Source: Gautieria morchelliformis (Eukaryota; Basidiomycota; Agaricomycetes; Gomphales; Gomphaceae). From it: a stretch of DNA of 64,000 bases. Positions 21,831 through 34,829 of the stretch are shown here, in pieces. The notes below the pieces were generated by a model that saw only the letters and a list, made by a program, of their open reading frames with translations, was not told where the DNA came from and did no database searches. Position 1 is the first letter of the stretch. Every line of letters starts with the position of its first letter. Location: NCBI GenBank assembly GCA_015179125.1, contig WHVA01000005.1:186001-250000 (forward strand), in the 5' to 3' direction. Both the position numbers and the translations under genes were made by a program.

Positions 21831-23512
21831 ACAATATAGAAGTCTGGCTATTAACTATGTGGACATTGCTACCCTCGGTGTGTAAGGAGCATCATGGACT
21901 GTTAACATATCCCTGATCCAAGTAGCACTGCTCGCCTATGATACTCTCTTGACCCTCCCGCCCGAGATTACCTATATCTGGCACAGAAGAGTCAGATTAG
22001 GAACTGTCCTTTACCTGCTCACTCGCTACCCTGCCTTACTTTTCTCTATCTTTACGGTATCCTTAAATATAGCAAACATCACAGTCGAGGTGAGTGGGTT
22101 TATTCGTGAAACGCAGGTTGCTCACATACATATCAAGTATGACATATGTGTTCTTTCATACATCCTCTGATGCCGAAACAGAGTGTGCAACCCATTGGTT
22201 CATTTCCAAAATTGTCTGGCCATTGTGATCCTTCCAGGTATAGAAGGTAACCGTATACCGGTAAAAGTCCCCAGTTGTAAACTTACATACCCTCCCTTGC
22301 AGGACTGTTATGGGCCCGAGTATACGCCATGACCCAGTACAATCAAGGGATGCGGTGGGTGCTTGGAGCCCTCGGTCTTCTTCTGTACATGGGCAGCTTA
22401 GGTGCGACAGTGGTACGCACGCTTCCCTCTTCAAGTTAAAGTCTGTCGCTAATCTATCCTCAAACACAATACCATATTACAGTTTCTCGCAGTCAAAACT
22501 GGATGCAACGTCGCAGGTCAGGATCTGGGTGCTCTACTTTTGTGAGTGACAACAGCAGTTATATTGAAGCAGGTCCATATATCACTTTGTCAGGGGTGAG
22601 AAATCTCATTTCAGTTGCGGTTTAGTTTAACAGACCATTTTTCCTAGCGGAAACAATGAATGATGTGTTCATTATACTTTTCGACACATTGGTTGTTGTC
22701 GCGACACTATACAATACCCTTGGGCTCATGAGACGCTCAAGAGAGCTTCGGATGCTCCCTCGAAAGTCATTGACCCAAATTTTGGTTGAACAAGGTCTGT
22801 TAATTCATCCTTATACTTTGAAATTGCTCATTGCTAGTCTAGGTCTCATAAGATATGGGTATGTACTTTCTGACCGCCCCCGTTGAACTTTCCATGTAAT
22901 ACCAACTCAGATTTGTATTGAGCATCACATTAGCATCTGGGATTGCTGCTAAGGTACTGTATAGTGTCCAATTTACGAGACGTACCAAATACTGAGTATA
23001 GCAGGTTTTGAGAGTGAGTCCATTGCATGCATACACTTGGACGTCCAGTTACACACAAGGTCGATAGCCCAGCATTTCAACAATCCTCCTAGATGTGCAG
23101 GACAGGTCAGATAGAAGGATCCTAGACAATAAGATATATGGCTAACGCTACATGTAGTCTGTCTGTCATCGTTATTTGTCGCTGTCATCTTGCTCTTCAA
23201 GAGAGAGTTGCTCACCCTAATGGCACCACCCATTCTGCACATTATCCCGTAACGAGCTTTCGTGCAGCTACACGACATATTCACAATTCGCTCATGGAGG
23301 AATTCAGCGATCCAAGTGTCAGCGAGATTGGAACTTCAGAACCTCATGGGAAGGACGGCCCCTCTTCTACCGCAGTGGTGGGCATCGAGCTTGAGGAAAT
23401 CCATCACGGAAGGGAGCTTGGGAGTGCTGTGGATGATTCCTCTATTGAGGTCTGTGCTGAACTGCAAACTGGTAAGTCGTCCTTGCTGTTCTTTTGATGG
23501 ATCATACCTTCT
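21831..23512 (+). CDS. DUF6533 multi-pass membrane protein gene, copy 1
   Basis: Intron-rich gene of the fungal DUF6533 family, small membrane proteins of unknown function common in Agaricomycetes. The hallmark block reads YVDIATL, a 45-bp intron (21878-21922), then VALLAYDTLLTLPPEITYIW and LGTVLYLLTRYPALL. Further exons: LLWARVYAMTQYNQGMRW with a hydrophobic helix (about 22305-22413), and DVFIILFDTLVVVATLYNTL near 22660-22790. A hydrophilic C-terminal tail (AATRHIHNSLMEEFSDPSVS) follows near 23270. A TGA occurs in the candidate exon near 22225, so splicing there may differ or the gene may be damaged. Start codon not determined. Confidence 0.7.
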
Positions 23513-23769
23513 TGCGACTCAATACAATACCCTTGTAATAGCGGCGTCGACGGGGCAGGTATCAATAGAGGTCTGATAGGTGTATGGGGGTATGACGCCA
23601 CCTGAGGGAGAGGAAGAGTAGATGGACGGCATCACATGTAGGCATGGAAGAAAGAGGTGTCCTACCCAAACATGCATGTATGTAGCACGCAACCAATGAT
23701 GGTACTATTTTGCTAAAGGTATATTTACAAGTGAGCGACAATTTTTTCGAACCATGAACCTTGCTTGAA

Positions 23770-24330
23770 GTATCAGAGGTGGAACTTGAACTGCGGTGTG
23801 AGTGATGTTTGGCACATGATACAATGAATTTCTCCCGTCTGTCAGAGGTACAAACACTTCTAGATAGTGATTGAGTCGCTTCTTGTCACACATCCACCAG
23901 ATGACTACGAGCACGGCTATTATTCGTGTGGGAAGGCGGCTGCGTCGGCCTAGTAAAGTATAGCAACAATTCGCTGTTCTCATTGCCATTGCGGGAGAAC
24001 GGGTCGCCCAGCTTCGCGGCAGGCACCATGGCCTTCACTTCATCCTTGGCCCGGTCCATGGCACCCTTCTGCTGGTCAGGCTGCGACGAACAACGAGGAA
24101 TAAGTTTCGATCATCCGGGCAGACCGCGAGGACGCACCTTAACAGCGGCAGCAGCCTTGTCAGCCACAGGTTGACGGTTATGGCCATAATAATTATAGTG
24201 ATGGCGGGGATTTGGAAGCGAGGGCTAGACGGAATTTTGGAGGCAGACATCTTATGTGCACAGTTTTCGATGGGGGACGACCGGAATGGTGAGCGATCAG
24301 CATCGGTCACATCCGGAATAGGGAGATACT
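23770..24330 (-). CDS. Small gene A (Ala/Lys-rich), better copy
   Basis: Minus strand. An upstream exon ends in ADKAAAAVK and is joined, by a GTGCGT...GTCGCAG intron of about 60 bp (near 24079-24136), to PDQQKGAMDRAKDEVKAM followed by LGDPFSRNGNENSELL. A hydrophobic frame (IPAITIIIMAITVNLWL) overlaps the first exon in another register, so the N-terminus is uncertain. It could be a short organelle or membrane-associated protein. No family named. The other copy (3770-4620) is degenerate. Confidence 0.4.
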
Positions 24331-24800
24331 TAGCGCCCGCGCACGATCTTCTCCGCTACTATATTTAGATCCAGGTGGCTGTGTCATCACGACAGCTTCT
24401 GCCATCAGAGTGATGCGGTGATCGATCACGTCAGCCATGTCGATCGTGGAGCAGGAACATCGCCATTTATAGCATGATGTGCATCCGGACCTCGGCGACT
24501 AAGAATGCGGGGTCTGGCGCTTGATATTTATGCATCTAAGCATGACATCTCACTGGCAGGGTATGTGCCCACAAATGGTACAAGGCCTTCGGATCGTTCC
24601 CTGCCCGGAATATCAACGTCATGTCATATCCCTGCATACGACGGTGTTCCAAGCTATACACGCCTCCTTATACTCGAACGGGACACTAACTCTCAGAGTG
24701 GGCTTTCACGATACGATTAGTAGGGAGAGATTGGACAAACTGTACGTCGCGGCGACCGGTTCAGTGAAATTGTAAACCGCCGCGTACGTCCTTCTTCACG
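24331..24800. other. Intergenic part of the duplicated unit
   Basis: Shares its first 230 bp with 4340-4620, and parts with 38090-38210. No gene seen between small gene A and the start of the next R copy. Confidence 0.4.
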
Positions 24801-24825
24801 AGCCAACCACTTGCATTCGTCCGCA

Positions 24826-25311
24826 ATGGACCTGGACACACCATCGCGGCCTTCCCGTGCTCATACGCCTATCATACAACGCAGCGAGCCACGCCAGCGT
24901 CTTAGGTCTGCTCCCTCCTCGCCTGCTAAACCCCCAGCTGCTCAGACACCAAACACTCCTCGCAAGCAAATGTCGACCACCTTCGCCGTGATCGGCTCAG
25001 GCAGACGGTCACGCCGAGTGTCAATACAGCAGCCAGGTCCTGAAGATGACGCTTTGCCAGCACAGCCACAAACACGGCTGACGGAAGTGGGAGTAAAAAA
25101 TCCAGAGCCCCATTACCGAGAGAATTCCGTGACCGGAGGAGCTATGACGGCAGGGTGCATCTACAACTTCTGTCAGTATCGCTGTAAAGCTGACCGGGGT
25201 GCAGTCCGTCGGTGAGAGCTCCACGTCGACGCAGCGCACGCAAGATCATGAGCGTACGATATCACCGGGCGTCCTAGTCGCACGTGGGGCTGCCTCGCCA
25301 CAATCTGCTGA
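24826..25311 (+). pseudogene. R-family gene, 5' part (copy 4)
   Basis: Best-preserved N-terminus of the family. ATG at 24826 opens MDLDTPSRPSRAHTPIIQRS, followed by basic Ser/Pro-rich sequence (SAPSSPAKPPAAQTPNTPRK, GSGRRSRRVS). A downstream segment in another frame (TQRTQDHERTISPGVLVARG) suggests an intron or a frameshift around 25150-25200. Homology to the copy at 39800-40280 stops at 25311, where F-box relic sequence begins, so the gene is cut here. The low-complexity, phospho-site-like composition gives no functional clue. Confidence 0.55.
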
Positions 25312-25513
25312 GACCCTCTGTTCCGAGACGCTAACAGGAACGGCTGCTGAAGTCTTGTCCAGGAGCGCTCTTGAGCCATTACCACATCCACAAAGAAAAT
25401 TCCCACGCTACCAGACTACCAAAAAAACTACACACTACATTACCCCACTGTTTAATCCTAGTAGAAACTCTCTAGACATAGATACAACCACAGCATCCAC
25501 AGCCAGCACCAAA

Positions 25514-27247
25514 ATGGTGGCCCCAACGACTGCCGCCGCCGGTAGGGGCCGGCTGGCCCCAGCAAACGCGGCGCAGCGCCCAGACACCCAACGACGGCTG
25601 CGCTCCGATTCCCAGAACACCCGCAGAAGCGAGACGGAGCAGGCAACGGGTACCATCAGCGCAGTGACAGCGCAGGACTTCCTCCTGTCCAAGAAGCTCA
25701 TACCAGAGAGACAGACCATAACCTACCACAATCTCGCCACGGCACTACTCCACCTCGCCGACTCCCAAGTCATGTCGAAAACCCTGGAGGAGGGGATGAA
25801 AGCGATCTCCGTTCTGATCACGGACCTGGCGGATCGCTCAACCGTGGCATCGGTAGTGACCGACGTCAATGAGCGCCTCCAAGGGGTCTTCGCCCCGGTC
25901 ATACAGAAGATAGAGGAGGCCGCGACCAGGATCAGGTCGTCGACCGACAGCCTAGCTGGAACCGTAGAGGAGCTCAGACAAGAGAGCGATGGCACCGCAC
26001 AGAGGATAGTGGATGCGGTTGTGGAGCAGATACCGGCGGGCCCGCCCATGAGCGGCGACAGCGCTACTGGAGGGCAGATGCAGCCCGTGTCGTATGCCGC
26101 AGCGGCAGGGTGGAGCTGCGATGCAAGAGTGCGCGCACGAGAAGGGGTAAAACAGAGGCAGATTTTGGTCAACGCAGGGGAGCCAGGGGAACAGGTCCTG
26201 GCGGAACTGGACAACGCAGCCCTGGCAAAACGGGCCAATGACATACTGGACGGTATCAGCGACTCCGCCAGCCACACGATCATCAGTGCGAGGAGGTTGA
26301 ACAACGGAGGAATACTCTTCAAATTTTAAAGTGAGGGATCGGCACAGTGGATCAACGAGGCACAGCGAAGAGTACACTTCACAAACGCATTAGCACCGGA
26401 CGCAAGAATGAAAACGCGACTGTTCCCGATCGTGCTGCAATTCATCCCACTCCATTTCGGGCCGGACAGAGGTGAGGAGCTGAGGGCCATAGAAGGCTAC
26501 AACAAACTTCCGTGTGGCGCGATCGACAAGGCGAGGTGGCTTAAGCCCACACACCGCCGGGCAGCGGGCCAGACCTGCGGCCACGCGCTGGTCACGTTCA
26601 CCAGCCCGGAGGTGGCCAATAAAGTCCTGACCAACGGGCTGATAATCTGTCAGAAACGGATATACGCAGAAAAGTGCAAGAAGGAACCCACCAGATGTTT
26701 AAAATGCCAGGGGTGGAACCATCTGTCGTACACGTGCCCGCAGCCCTTCGACACGTGCGGCACCTGCGGGGAAAGACACAAGACGTTGGCCTGCGCTGAG
26801 GTAGGGAAGCTGTGCTGCACGTCCTGCAAGTTGGATGGCCATGCCAGCTGGGACAGAGCATGCCCTACATTCCTTCGCAAGTGCGAGGAAATCACCGCCA
26901 GGCTCCTAGAGAACCAAATGCCATACTTCCCCACGGAGGAGCCGTGGACGCACGTGTCACAGGTGCCAAAACCTACCCTCCCACCATACTGGACAACGCC
27001 AGGACCGCCTCTCGTGGATAACGACGGTTGGCAAACAGCCACCCACCGCAAAGGTAAGTATAAACAATCGACACTCCCTTTCCAATGCACCCAGTGTGAA
27101 CCACTGGGGACTGGTGGGGCACGCTCTCGATCCCCTCGACAGCGGGCCAGCCCCGTCACCTCGACCAACAGAATCGAACTGGGCCCCAACATCAGATGGG
27201 GCAACACGAATAGTGATAACGGGCTGCCCTCGACGGGCCGAAACTAA
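25514..27247 (+). pseudogene. LINE ORF1, zinc-knuckle nucleic-acid-binding protein
   Basis: ATG at 25514, about 150 bp from the element's 5' end. An Ala/Arg-rich N-terminus leads to a helical, coiled-coil-like middle (about residues 70-175) and then three CCHC-type zinc knuckles near residues 395-445 (CLKCQGWNHLSYTC, CGTCGERHKTLAC, CTSCKLDGHASWDRAC). ORF1 proteins of this type coat LINE RNA and help target-primed reverse transcription. TAA at 26327-26329 splits the frame just after GGILFKF. The rest continues in the same frame to the stop at 27245-27247. Confidence 0.85.
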
Positions 27248-30200
27248 TGTCTTACACCATAGATCCCATACCAATGAGACTGAGAATCTATCAACAAAAC
27301 CTCAACAAGTCCAACCAAGCGCACTACGACCTTATCAACTCGGCCCTACACAGGGAATGGGACGTCATCTTATTGCAAGAACCCTACATCGACACCCTGG
27401 GCAATACAAGAGCAAATCATAACTGGCACGTGATCTATCCCACTTCTCACCTCGCTGATGTCTCCGCAAAAAGATCAGTGATTCTAGTCAATGCCAGCCT
27501 GGACACCAACTTGTGGTCACAGGTCTCTTTTGAAGGCACAAACGATGTTACCGTGATCCAGCTCCAACACCCACAAGGCAAAGTTACTATTTTCAATATA
27601 TATAACGACTGCGACCACTCCAACACCCTCAGGGCACTCGACCATTTCATCGACAGGGAGCGCCGCAACCTCATTTAGCAGGAAACCGACTCCATGCTAT
27701 GGTGTGGCGATTTCAACAGGCATCATGCTATGTGGCACGAAGAGCGTAACCATCATCTGTTCACGGCGGCGGCAACCAGGGAGGCCGAGGAACTCATATC
27801 GTTATTCGTGGACTACAATATGGTAATGACGCTACCGAAACGAACACCAACCCTACAATCAATGGCTACCAAGAATTGGACACGGGTAGATAACGTGTTC
27901 TGCACTGACAATGTGGCCGAAACAGTTATCACGTGCGACACTAGCCCCAGGCTATGGGGGATGGGCACGGATCACATGCCAGTCCTCACAGTACTCGACC
28001 TAGAGGCGACGCACAACCCACCGGCCCCATTCTGGAACTACAGAATGGTCGACTGGGAGCTGTTTAGGGAACAACTGGAGGAGCAGCTCGAGGAAGTGCC
28101 AGGACCTAAAGAGCTGGACACGCTAGCTGAGTTCAGCGAGGCTGTCAATGCACTGATGACTGCCATTCAGGAGACGATCAGCGAAGTAGTACCGCTCTCC
28201 AAGCCGGTGCCACACTCACGTCGATGGTGGAGTAGGGAGCTTACAACACTTAAGAAGGCTAAGAACAAAATCAACAATGAATCATATTGTTACTACGCGA
28301 TCACTGACCATCCCTCCCACCAGGAACATCGCGGGGTCAGTGTCGAATACGGCGAGGCGATAAAAAGAGCCAAGGCGCAGCATTGGGCCAACTACCTAGA
28401 GGACATTGATGATCACATGCTATGGTCGGCCAACAGATACCTGTCTAACCCTGCATCAGATGGCGGCAAGACCAGGATACCAACACTGAGAGGCCGCACC
28501 ACGGACGGGGAGGAGTGGTCGGCCGAGATGAACACGGACAAGAGCAAAGCTCCTGGCCGGCACCTTCTTTCCACCGAAGCCCCCTGAGACACAGGTCCCG
28601 TCGCACTTCCGCTATCCGAAAAGGATCACATGCAGCTTCCAGCTGCACAAGGACCAGATTAGGAGACAGATAGCCAGGCTTAAGCCCCACAAGGCACCGG
28701 GTGATGATGGCATTCCAAACATCATCTTGAAGGAGACGGTAGATCTGATCGCTGAGTACCTCCTTCATATCTTCCGCACCACTTTCACGTTGCAAACATA
28801 CAGCGATAACTGGAGGACGTGGGTCACGATTGTCCTCCAGAAACCAGGCAAGGCCAGCTATGAAGTGCCTAAAGCCTACCGGCCTATAGCGCTCCTCAAC
28901 ACCATCGGCAAACTATTGACAGCAATTGTGTCAGAGGACCTGGTGTACATGACAGAGAAATACCACCTTCTACCCACGAACCACTTTGGGGGGAGGCCTG
29001 GGCGCACCACGACAGACTCCCTGCACCTGGTAGTTAACAGAATCAAAGGGGCCTGGCAACGGAAGAAGGTGGCGGTAATGCTGTTCCTGGATATCGAGGG
29101 TGCCTTTCCAAACACGGTCACAGACCGGCTCCTGCATAACACGCATAAGTGGCGGGTCCCGGAAGAGTATGTGCTGTTTGTGGAAAGGATGCTAGCAAAC
29201 AGGCGCACGAAGCTACGATTCAACAACTACACATCTGATTGGGTGGCGATAGACAATGGCATAGGACAGGGGGACCCACTATCCATGATCCTTTACTTAT
29301 ACTATAACGCTGACCTGCTAGACATCCCAGACAGGAAAGGACAGGCCGTGGTCGCCTTTGTGGATGACACAAACTTGTACGCCAAAGGGGACACCTACGA
29401 GGAGGCTTACGACAGCCTCAGGGAGATGCTGTTGAAGCCAGGTGGCGCGAAGGAATGGACGATCACCCACAACTCCAGGTTCAAAAAGACGAAGTTTGCG
29501 GTGGTGTGTTTCTCGAGGAGGAGGGTGCCGGATCCAGCGCGTGCAGGTACTAACTTCCTCTACGATGACGTGGATATCGAGCCGGCCAAGGCCCACAAGT
29601 TCCTAGGCATGTTCCTGGACGAGGAGCTGCGATGGAACACACAAGCAGAGAAAGCCGTGGCAAAAGCTGCTAAGTGGACCTTGCTTTTTTGCAGATTGTC
29701 TAAACCGTTGACAGGTGTGCGTGCTGGCCTCATGAGACAGCTGTACCGAGCTGTAGCCATCCCCAAGTTCACGTACGCTGCAGATGTCTGGTTCACCCCG
29801 GTGAGGAGGCAGGAGGGAGGAAAAAATGCTAAGGGGTCGGTAGGTGTAGCGAAAAAACTAACCTCGGTACAGAGGATAGCAACCGTGGCTATTACTGGCG
29901 CGATGAGGACGACAGCAACGGACATCCTAGAGGCCCACACCAACATCATGCCCATCGAACTGCTGATGTGGGAAGTGTGTCATCGGGCGGCCCTCCGACT
30001 CATCACCCTACCAAAGGCCCACCCGCTACACCGGCCAGCGCGATCATGTGCTAGATGTCTAGTGAAAAGACACCCCTCCTCGCTGCACCAGCTTCTTCAT
30101 GCCTTCCACCTTACCCCCGACACCTATGAGAAAATCGTGCCGGCCCTGCAGCCGCCCGACACGGCCCAGCTCTTCACCACAGAGATAGCGCCCACCAGGG

Positions 30201-31186
30201 AGGAGTCCAAGGAGGACGACATGAACAACACCGCGGACGCCAAGGTCTATACAGATGGCTCTGGCCTGGAGCAAGGGGCAGGGGCCACAGCAGTCTTGTA
30301 CAAGGGAGGACAGAAGATCAAAGCGGTGAGGTATCACCTGGGCTCACTAGCTGACCATACCACATATGAGGCAGAGGTGATTGGCGTAGTATTAGCCCTC
30401 GAGCTCCTGTCAAGAGAGAAAGGGATCAAGGAGGCGATGATCCTGCTGGACAACCAGGCCATCATACAGTCCATCAGCCGCGTACGGTCCAGGCCAGCTC
30501 AGCACATCCTAGAACACGCCAACAACATGGCCAACAGGGTGGCTATGCCAACGCGGAGGCGCAGAGTCAAGCTCAAGGTCACATGGATCTCCGGACACGA
30601 TGATGTGGAAGGGAATGAAGCGGCGGATTCAGAAGCGAGGAGAGCAGCTAAAGGAGATAGCAGTCCACAGAGTGAGCTCCCTGCCTTCCTATCACCGGAG
30701 CTACTACCGCGCAGCATGGCTGCTGCATGTCAGTGCTTTCGCACAGAACAAAGACAGAAATGGCGGAGACAGTGGATGGTCTCGCCCCGTTTTGCCAGAC
30801 TGGAGAAGATAGACGAGAGCCTCCCCTCCAAGAGCTACTGCAAGATGACGTCTGACCTCACCCGGGCCCAAACCAGTCTGATCACGCAACTACGGACGGG
30901 CCACGCCCCCCTCAACAGCCATCTCCACAGAATCAAGAGGGCCACGTCGCCCCTATGCCCGGCGTTCTCATCAGCTGACGAAACAGTGCACCACTTCTTG
31001 TTCGACTGCCACACCTACGAGCACGCCAGACACAAACTTTGTCGAAAGATGGGATGCAGGTCCAAGTCGGCGAAGACACTTCTAGGGAGCACCAAGGGGA
31101 TGACAGCGCTCTTATTCTACGTGGCAGAGACAAAGCGATTAGAGGGCACTTTCGGTGATGTCACCCCCCGTTTACCTGCCAGATGA
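27247..31186 (+). pseudogene. LINE ORF2: AP-like endonuclease, RT, RNase H
   Basis: The start ATG overlaps the ORF1 stop. Endonuclease motifs: VILLQEPYID, LWCGDFNRHHAMWH, and MGTDHMPVL near 27960. RT: YRPIALLNTIGKLLTAIVSE, FGGRPGRTTTDS, FLDIEGAFPN, GIGQGDPLSMILY, and the active site VAFVDDTNLYAKG near 29350. RNase H domain: KVYTDGSGLEQGAGATAVLY near 30243, then LLDNQAIIQS and WISGHDDVEGNEAADSEARR. A cysteine/histidine end follows (ETVHHFLFDCHTYEHAR). Broken by TAG at 27676-27678 in the endonuclease and a frameshift near 28540-28550 between the endonuclease and RT. The encoded RNase H fits Tad1-clade LINEs of fungi. Confidence 0.92.
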
Positions 31187-31756
31187 CGAGATCACATCCA
31201 CACAGACAGGACCAGTGATTATGACTATGATTATGACCGGAAAGGACAGCGACACAGCACTATGCTTGCTGATACCTCTACCCATCAATCCACCTAGCTC
31301 GAGCAACGACATGATAAGACTCAACACAGCAGGGAATGCGGGATCGGGTTCAGGACCAGACGGCCAGGCGACATGGCGCAACAACACACTCCGGACCCCT
31401 TTTCTTTGATTCTCTTATGGCTGCAGCGCTCCCACATGTCGTGCAGGCCCGCTCCGGCGGCCGAGCACTTAGCATGACAGACCAACCACATGGGATGTAA
31501 CAACCAAGCGGAGAGTGGGAGTACCTTATCTCACAACAGAGGGGGGCGGTAAACGACCCCGAGGGGGTTGGGCCAGCGGGGGAGAGGGTCCGTCGCCGGT
31601 GCCACTGCCCACTCGAGAACGCAGCGGGTGGGAGCCTCAGGGAGCGAGGAGGAAGGCCCGCCCTTTCTAGGTACAATGCATGCAGCGACCATCATAGGTA
31701 CACCTGCGGTCGAATAAAATGACATAAAAAAAATAAAAATAAAAATAAATAAAAAA

Positions 31757-32068
31757 AGTCTTGTCCACCGCTTTCAGTTGCGAGGGTAGTGGTTCCTTGG
31801 TAGCTTCCAGGTCGGTGACCTCCTCGTAAATCATTTCCAGGGTCGTCATGGCGTTTTTGTAATCCTGTTGCCACCTAATAACTAGGACATTATAAGTTTT
31901 GGTGCAGGCAGGTCGAAGAGAACTTACCCCAAGGTGAAAAACACGAAGGAAGCAACGCTACAGTTGCGCGAAATCAAGTGGCTCTAACAGACTACGGATT
32001 AGGATGCCTGATGACGAACCGCAACCAGCCTGTTCGGCTGTGCTCAGCGTTAGGTGGAAGTGCGAATG
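31757..32068 (-). pseudogene. F-box relic fragment split by the LINE
   Basis: Direct repeat of 14490-14810. The coiled-coil exon recurs on the minus strand (MTTLEMIYEEVTDLEATKEP) with the same upstream intron signals. The remaining F-box part expected beyond the insertion is only about 50 bp at 25311-25360, where it joins the R copy. Confidence 0.6.
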
Positions 32069-32419
32069 TTTGGGGCCAAATTGATGAGGTTGTGCACCAC
32101 AGTCGTCAGAGCTTGAATATGGTGTTCTGCCTGGACCGCCCTCCCATGGCAATTAGAACGGTATGGAGTTGTTTGACCTCGGCGTCTACTTCATCCTTTG
32201 AGCCTCTATCACGTGATGCCTTCAAGTCAAAAATCATGCCACAGCCTGTGTGTGCGTACTCACTTTCTGACGAACTGACAACCGAATCGACGACTCCAAG
32301 GACGTTAATCTTCCGAAGGCGTACTATAAATCGCCTCGCCTGTCAATTCTGGGTAGGTAGAATTTGGCTTTGGGATATTCGGAAACGGCGTGTTAGTGGC
32401 TACGACTCTCTCAATAGTA

Positions 32420-33099
32420 TGTCACGGGGTAAGGGCATGTTTATTGGTGAGCTCACGACATTGTACGCCTGTCGCTCTGTTTCGATTCAGTAGCTGAGCT
32501 TGCGCAGTGCAGATGTTGCTTCCTGCCTCATGGTAACCTCACGCAACAGCTGATCCACGAACATGGCGCCCTCCAAACCAGCACGAGCGACTGCGAGCAG
32601 CGGGAGGGACGACTCTCCGGAGGAGGTGTGTCCCCATGGCCAGCTGTCGAGTGATCGCGTGGAGCAGTCACCCCCGACACAACGACGACCACCGCCTCAG
32701 CAGTGTCTGCCCAAGAATCTCCGCCCACACTGACTCCCGGCCCGGCATGGACACCTTCCTCCAGATCCTTGACCTCGACGAGGACAATCATGGGTTCAGC
32801 AGCGGCATAAACTGGGCCCACTTTGAGCAGGCCGCTGCGCCCTTTTGGGACATGGACAGTGCGTTGTGAGTCCAGCGTGCTGCGTCGTCTCACATCCGGA
32901 TCCCCGCCCGTTATTTCCCGTCAGCGCCGACTCGTCCCTCGGCCACTTCCTCAAGCGCTCATCTGCCGACCTCGGCATGCAAAAGGTGCAGCGCTCATGC
33001 GAGCAAATCCAGCACCTGGGGGAGAGGCGGGACGTCGATGCATACGTGCAGCCGGATGAGGTAGAGGGCCACGACGCCGCCAAGGGCAGGGCAGGTTAA
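32420..33099 (+). CDS. Unknown gene X, right-arm copy
   Basis: Exon with SRPGMDTFLQILDLDEDNHG and WAHFEQAAAPFWDMDS ends at a GTGAGT donor near 32866. A 60-bp intron ends CCGTCAG, and the next exon reads ADSSLGHFLKRSSADLGMQK and continues to EVEGHDAAKGRAG with TAA at 33097-33099. The joint restores the frame. Upstream sequence is Pro/Ala-rich and frames disagree before the conserved exon, so the start is not defined. No domain recognised. The inverted copy at 16780-17480 supports the exon structure. Confidence 0.45.
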
Positions 33100-33257
33100 C
33101 GTGGAGGAGACCCTTAAGAGATGCGTTATTTCCTTTCATCCCTCATCCATCCTACACCCTTGCCATCCTTTGTTCTCCACCTGCACGTGTCGAGCTGCTG
33201 TGCCGCACGGCAGGTTATCGTTGTATTTCGGTCCCTCTGTTTTGGTGCCGCCTTTGA

Positions 33258-33655
33258 CATCTAGCTCGAGTGGAGGCTGGAGCTGAGGTAGGAGTTGGAA
33301 TTGGAATTGGTTTCGAACTCGACCTGGTTCAAGTTCGAATCTTATATGTTTAGTATAATTATTAAAAATAAACAGCTAAACATTTATAATTTATAAATTT
33401 AAAAACATATTTTAGCACTTTCAATTTCACGCTGAGCTCCACTGTGCTTCGAGATCGATCCTCATCTGAGGTATTCTGCTGATTACCTACGCTTTGTTCT
33501 CGAGAACAGCCAAGATTCATCGAAAGAGAAGTCCCCTCTAACCTAAAAGAAAAGAAAAGGAGACAGAAGCGTCCTGATTCTGAACTGACCCCAAGACTGC
33601 TTAAGATTATGTGTTTTCGGATAGAATTCTTGACATGCACAGGTAATTCCAAATA
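33258..33655. other. Insertion present only in the right arm
   Basis: Starts in GGAGTTGGAATTGGAATTGG-like sequence, then AT-rich, with no homology in the left arm, where the flanks are contiguous near 16625. No TIR, LTR or reading frame could be established. Confidence 0.4.
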
Positions 33656-34829
33656 GGTGACCAGTTTTCTGGAGCTCAATGCTTTAGGCAGCGGGCTGCC
33701 ATAATCCGCAACTGGATTCTCTTTCCTCGGCAGCCCAGAAGATATCCACCCACACCCATAACACACTAAGTGTTACATATGGAAATGAATGGCAAAATGT
33801 TACACCCGGAATAGGATGGGCTCTAGGTGATGCGGTGGGCCGGGAGTGGTTGAGCATGGGTAAATCCTTCTTATCGTGGCTGCATTTAAAAATTTAAAAA
33901 CACCTAGCTAGGCTGACGAACTGCTACTATAATCCGCCTCCAGAGACAACTGTCATCATCATGCTTTTACAGAGCCGAATTGCGACGACCGCTGCTATTG
34001 ACCCAGCAGGGACTTCATCACCGTTCGAAACTTGGGCTCAAATGGCCACGTACCTAGGTTGTTTTCTCAAATTTACTCCATGGTGGTCGATGTGGGATAA
34101 GCCGAGGTCGGTAGGCAAAATGATCGACAATGATAGTCATTATCACTGGTCAGTATTCTGCTGATAACACCTCCAATGCCTGTGGATTCTGATTGGAGTC
34201 CGATTTTGATGTCGGCCAGAGAGCGGAGACTCCGGAGAGGAAGAGTATGGTAGCTCACAGGTCGCCTTGCTGCAGCAATCAGAATGAAGACTCGATTTTA
34301 TAGCTTCAAGGTGAAGTGCTCCTATATCGTCTTCTACATCAAGATCTCTCTAGCTTTCTTGCGAAGCACGTACAGACGATGGTGGGGGCTGGACCCACAC
34401 ACGTCTACAAGCGCCGCTTTCAGATACAGCAAACCGCTTTGATGCAGTCCAAGCACCGGGAACCTGGTCGTCACCCAGATTGTCCGTAATTTCCATCGCT
34501 TGATCGACGGGGTTTGCTTGGCATCCAGGGTTCTTCGTGGGGGTGCCAGGTTCTTTGATGGCATTCATTGATGCTTGCTTCTTTGATGGTGTGCCTGGTT
34601 CTTTGATACAGTAGTGTGCCTGGGTTTTGCAGAACGCCCCAGCCATGGGGAGCGCCGGTCCGCGGACGCGTCCATGGACAAACCCTAGAATGCGTTAGGT
34701 AATATAGTTGACTGTGGGCCTAAGGCCCACAACGTTACATACGGACTCATCGCCGGCCACGACGAGCACACTCCTAAGCTTACCGTGGCACGAATTGCTC
34801 CGCTGTTTGTATATATCTACTCTAGCGAT

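Larger units (their letters stand above)
25351..31766 (+). mobile_element. Full-length Tad1-like LINE with target duplication
   Basis: Non-LTR retrotransposon, 25361-31756. It is flanked by the 10-bp duplication AGTCTTGTCC (25351-25360 and 31757-31766) and ends in an A-rich tail of (A)nT units (31711-31756). The unoccupied version of the target is at 14461-14510, inside the F-box relic. It encodes ORF1 (zinc-knuckle protein) and ORF2 (endonuclease, RT, RNase H). The ORF1 stop and the ORF2 start overlap as TAATG (27245-27249). Both ORFs carry nonsense or frameshift changes, so the copy is inactive. A short related 3' fragment is at 43387-43877. Confidence 0.93.
32072..34640 (-). repeat. Right arm of the inverted repeat, first part
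   Basis: Reverse complement of 15650-17890. It carries gene X on the plus strand and an extra block of about 400 bp (33258-33655) missing from the left arm. The second part of the arm is at 37540-38045, displaced by the TIR-bounded block between them. Confidence 0.75.

Noticed and set aside
23990..24330. Strong hydrophobic frame on the minus strand as a separate membrane protein
   Set aside because: It overlaps the better-supported Ala/Lys-rich frame with splice signals; only one can be real, and the hydrophobic frame does not continue after the intron.
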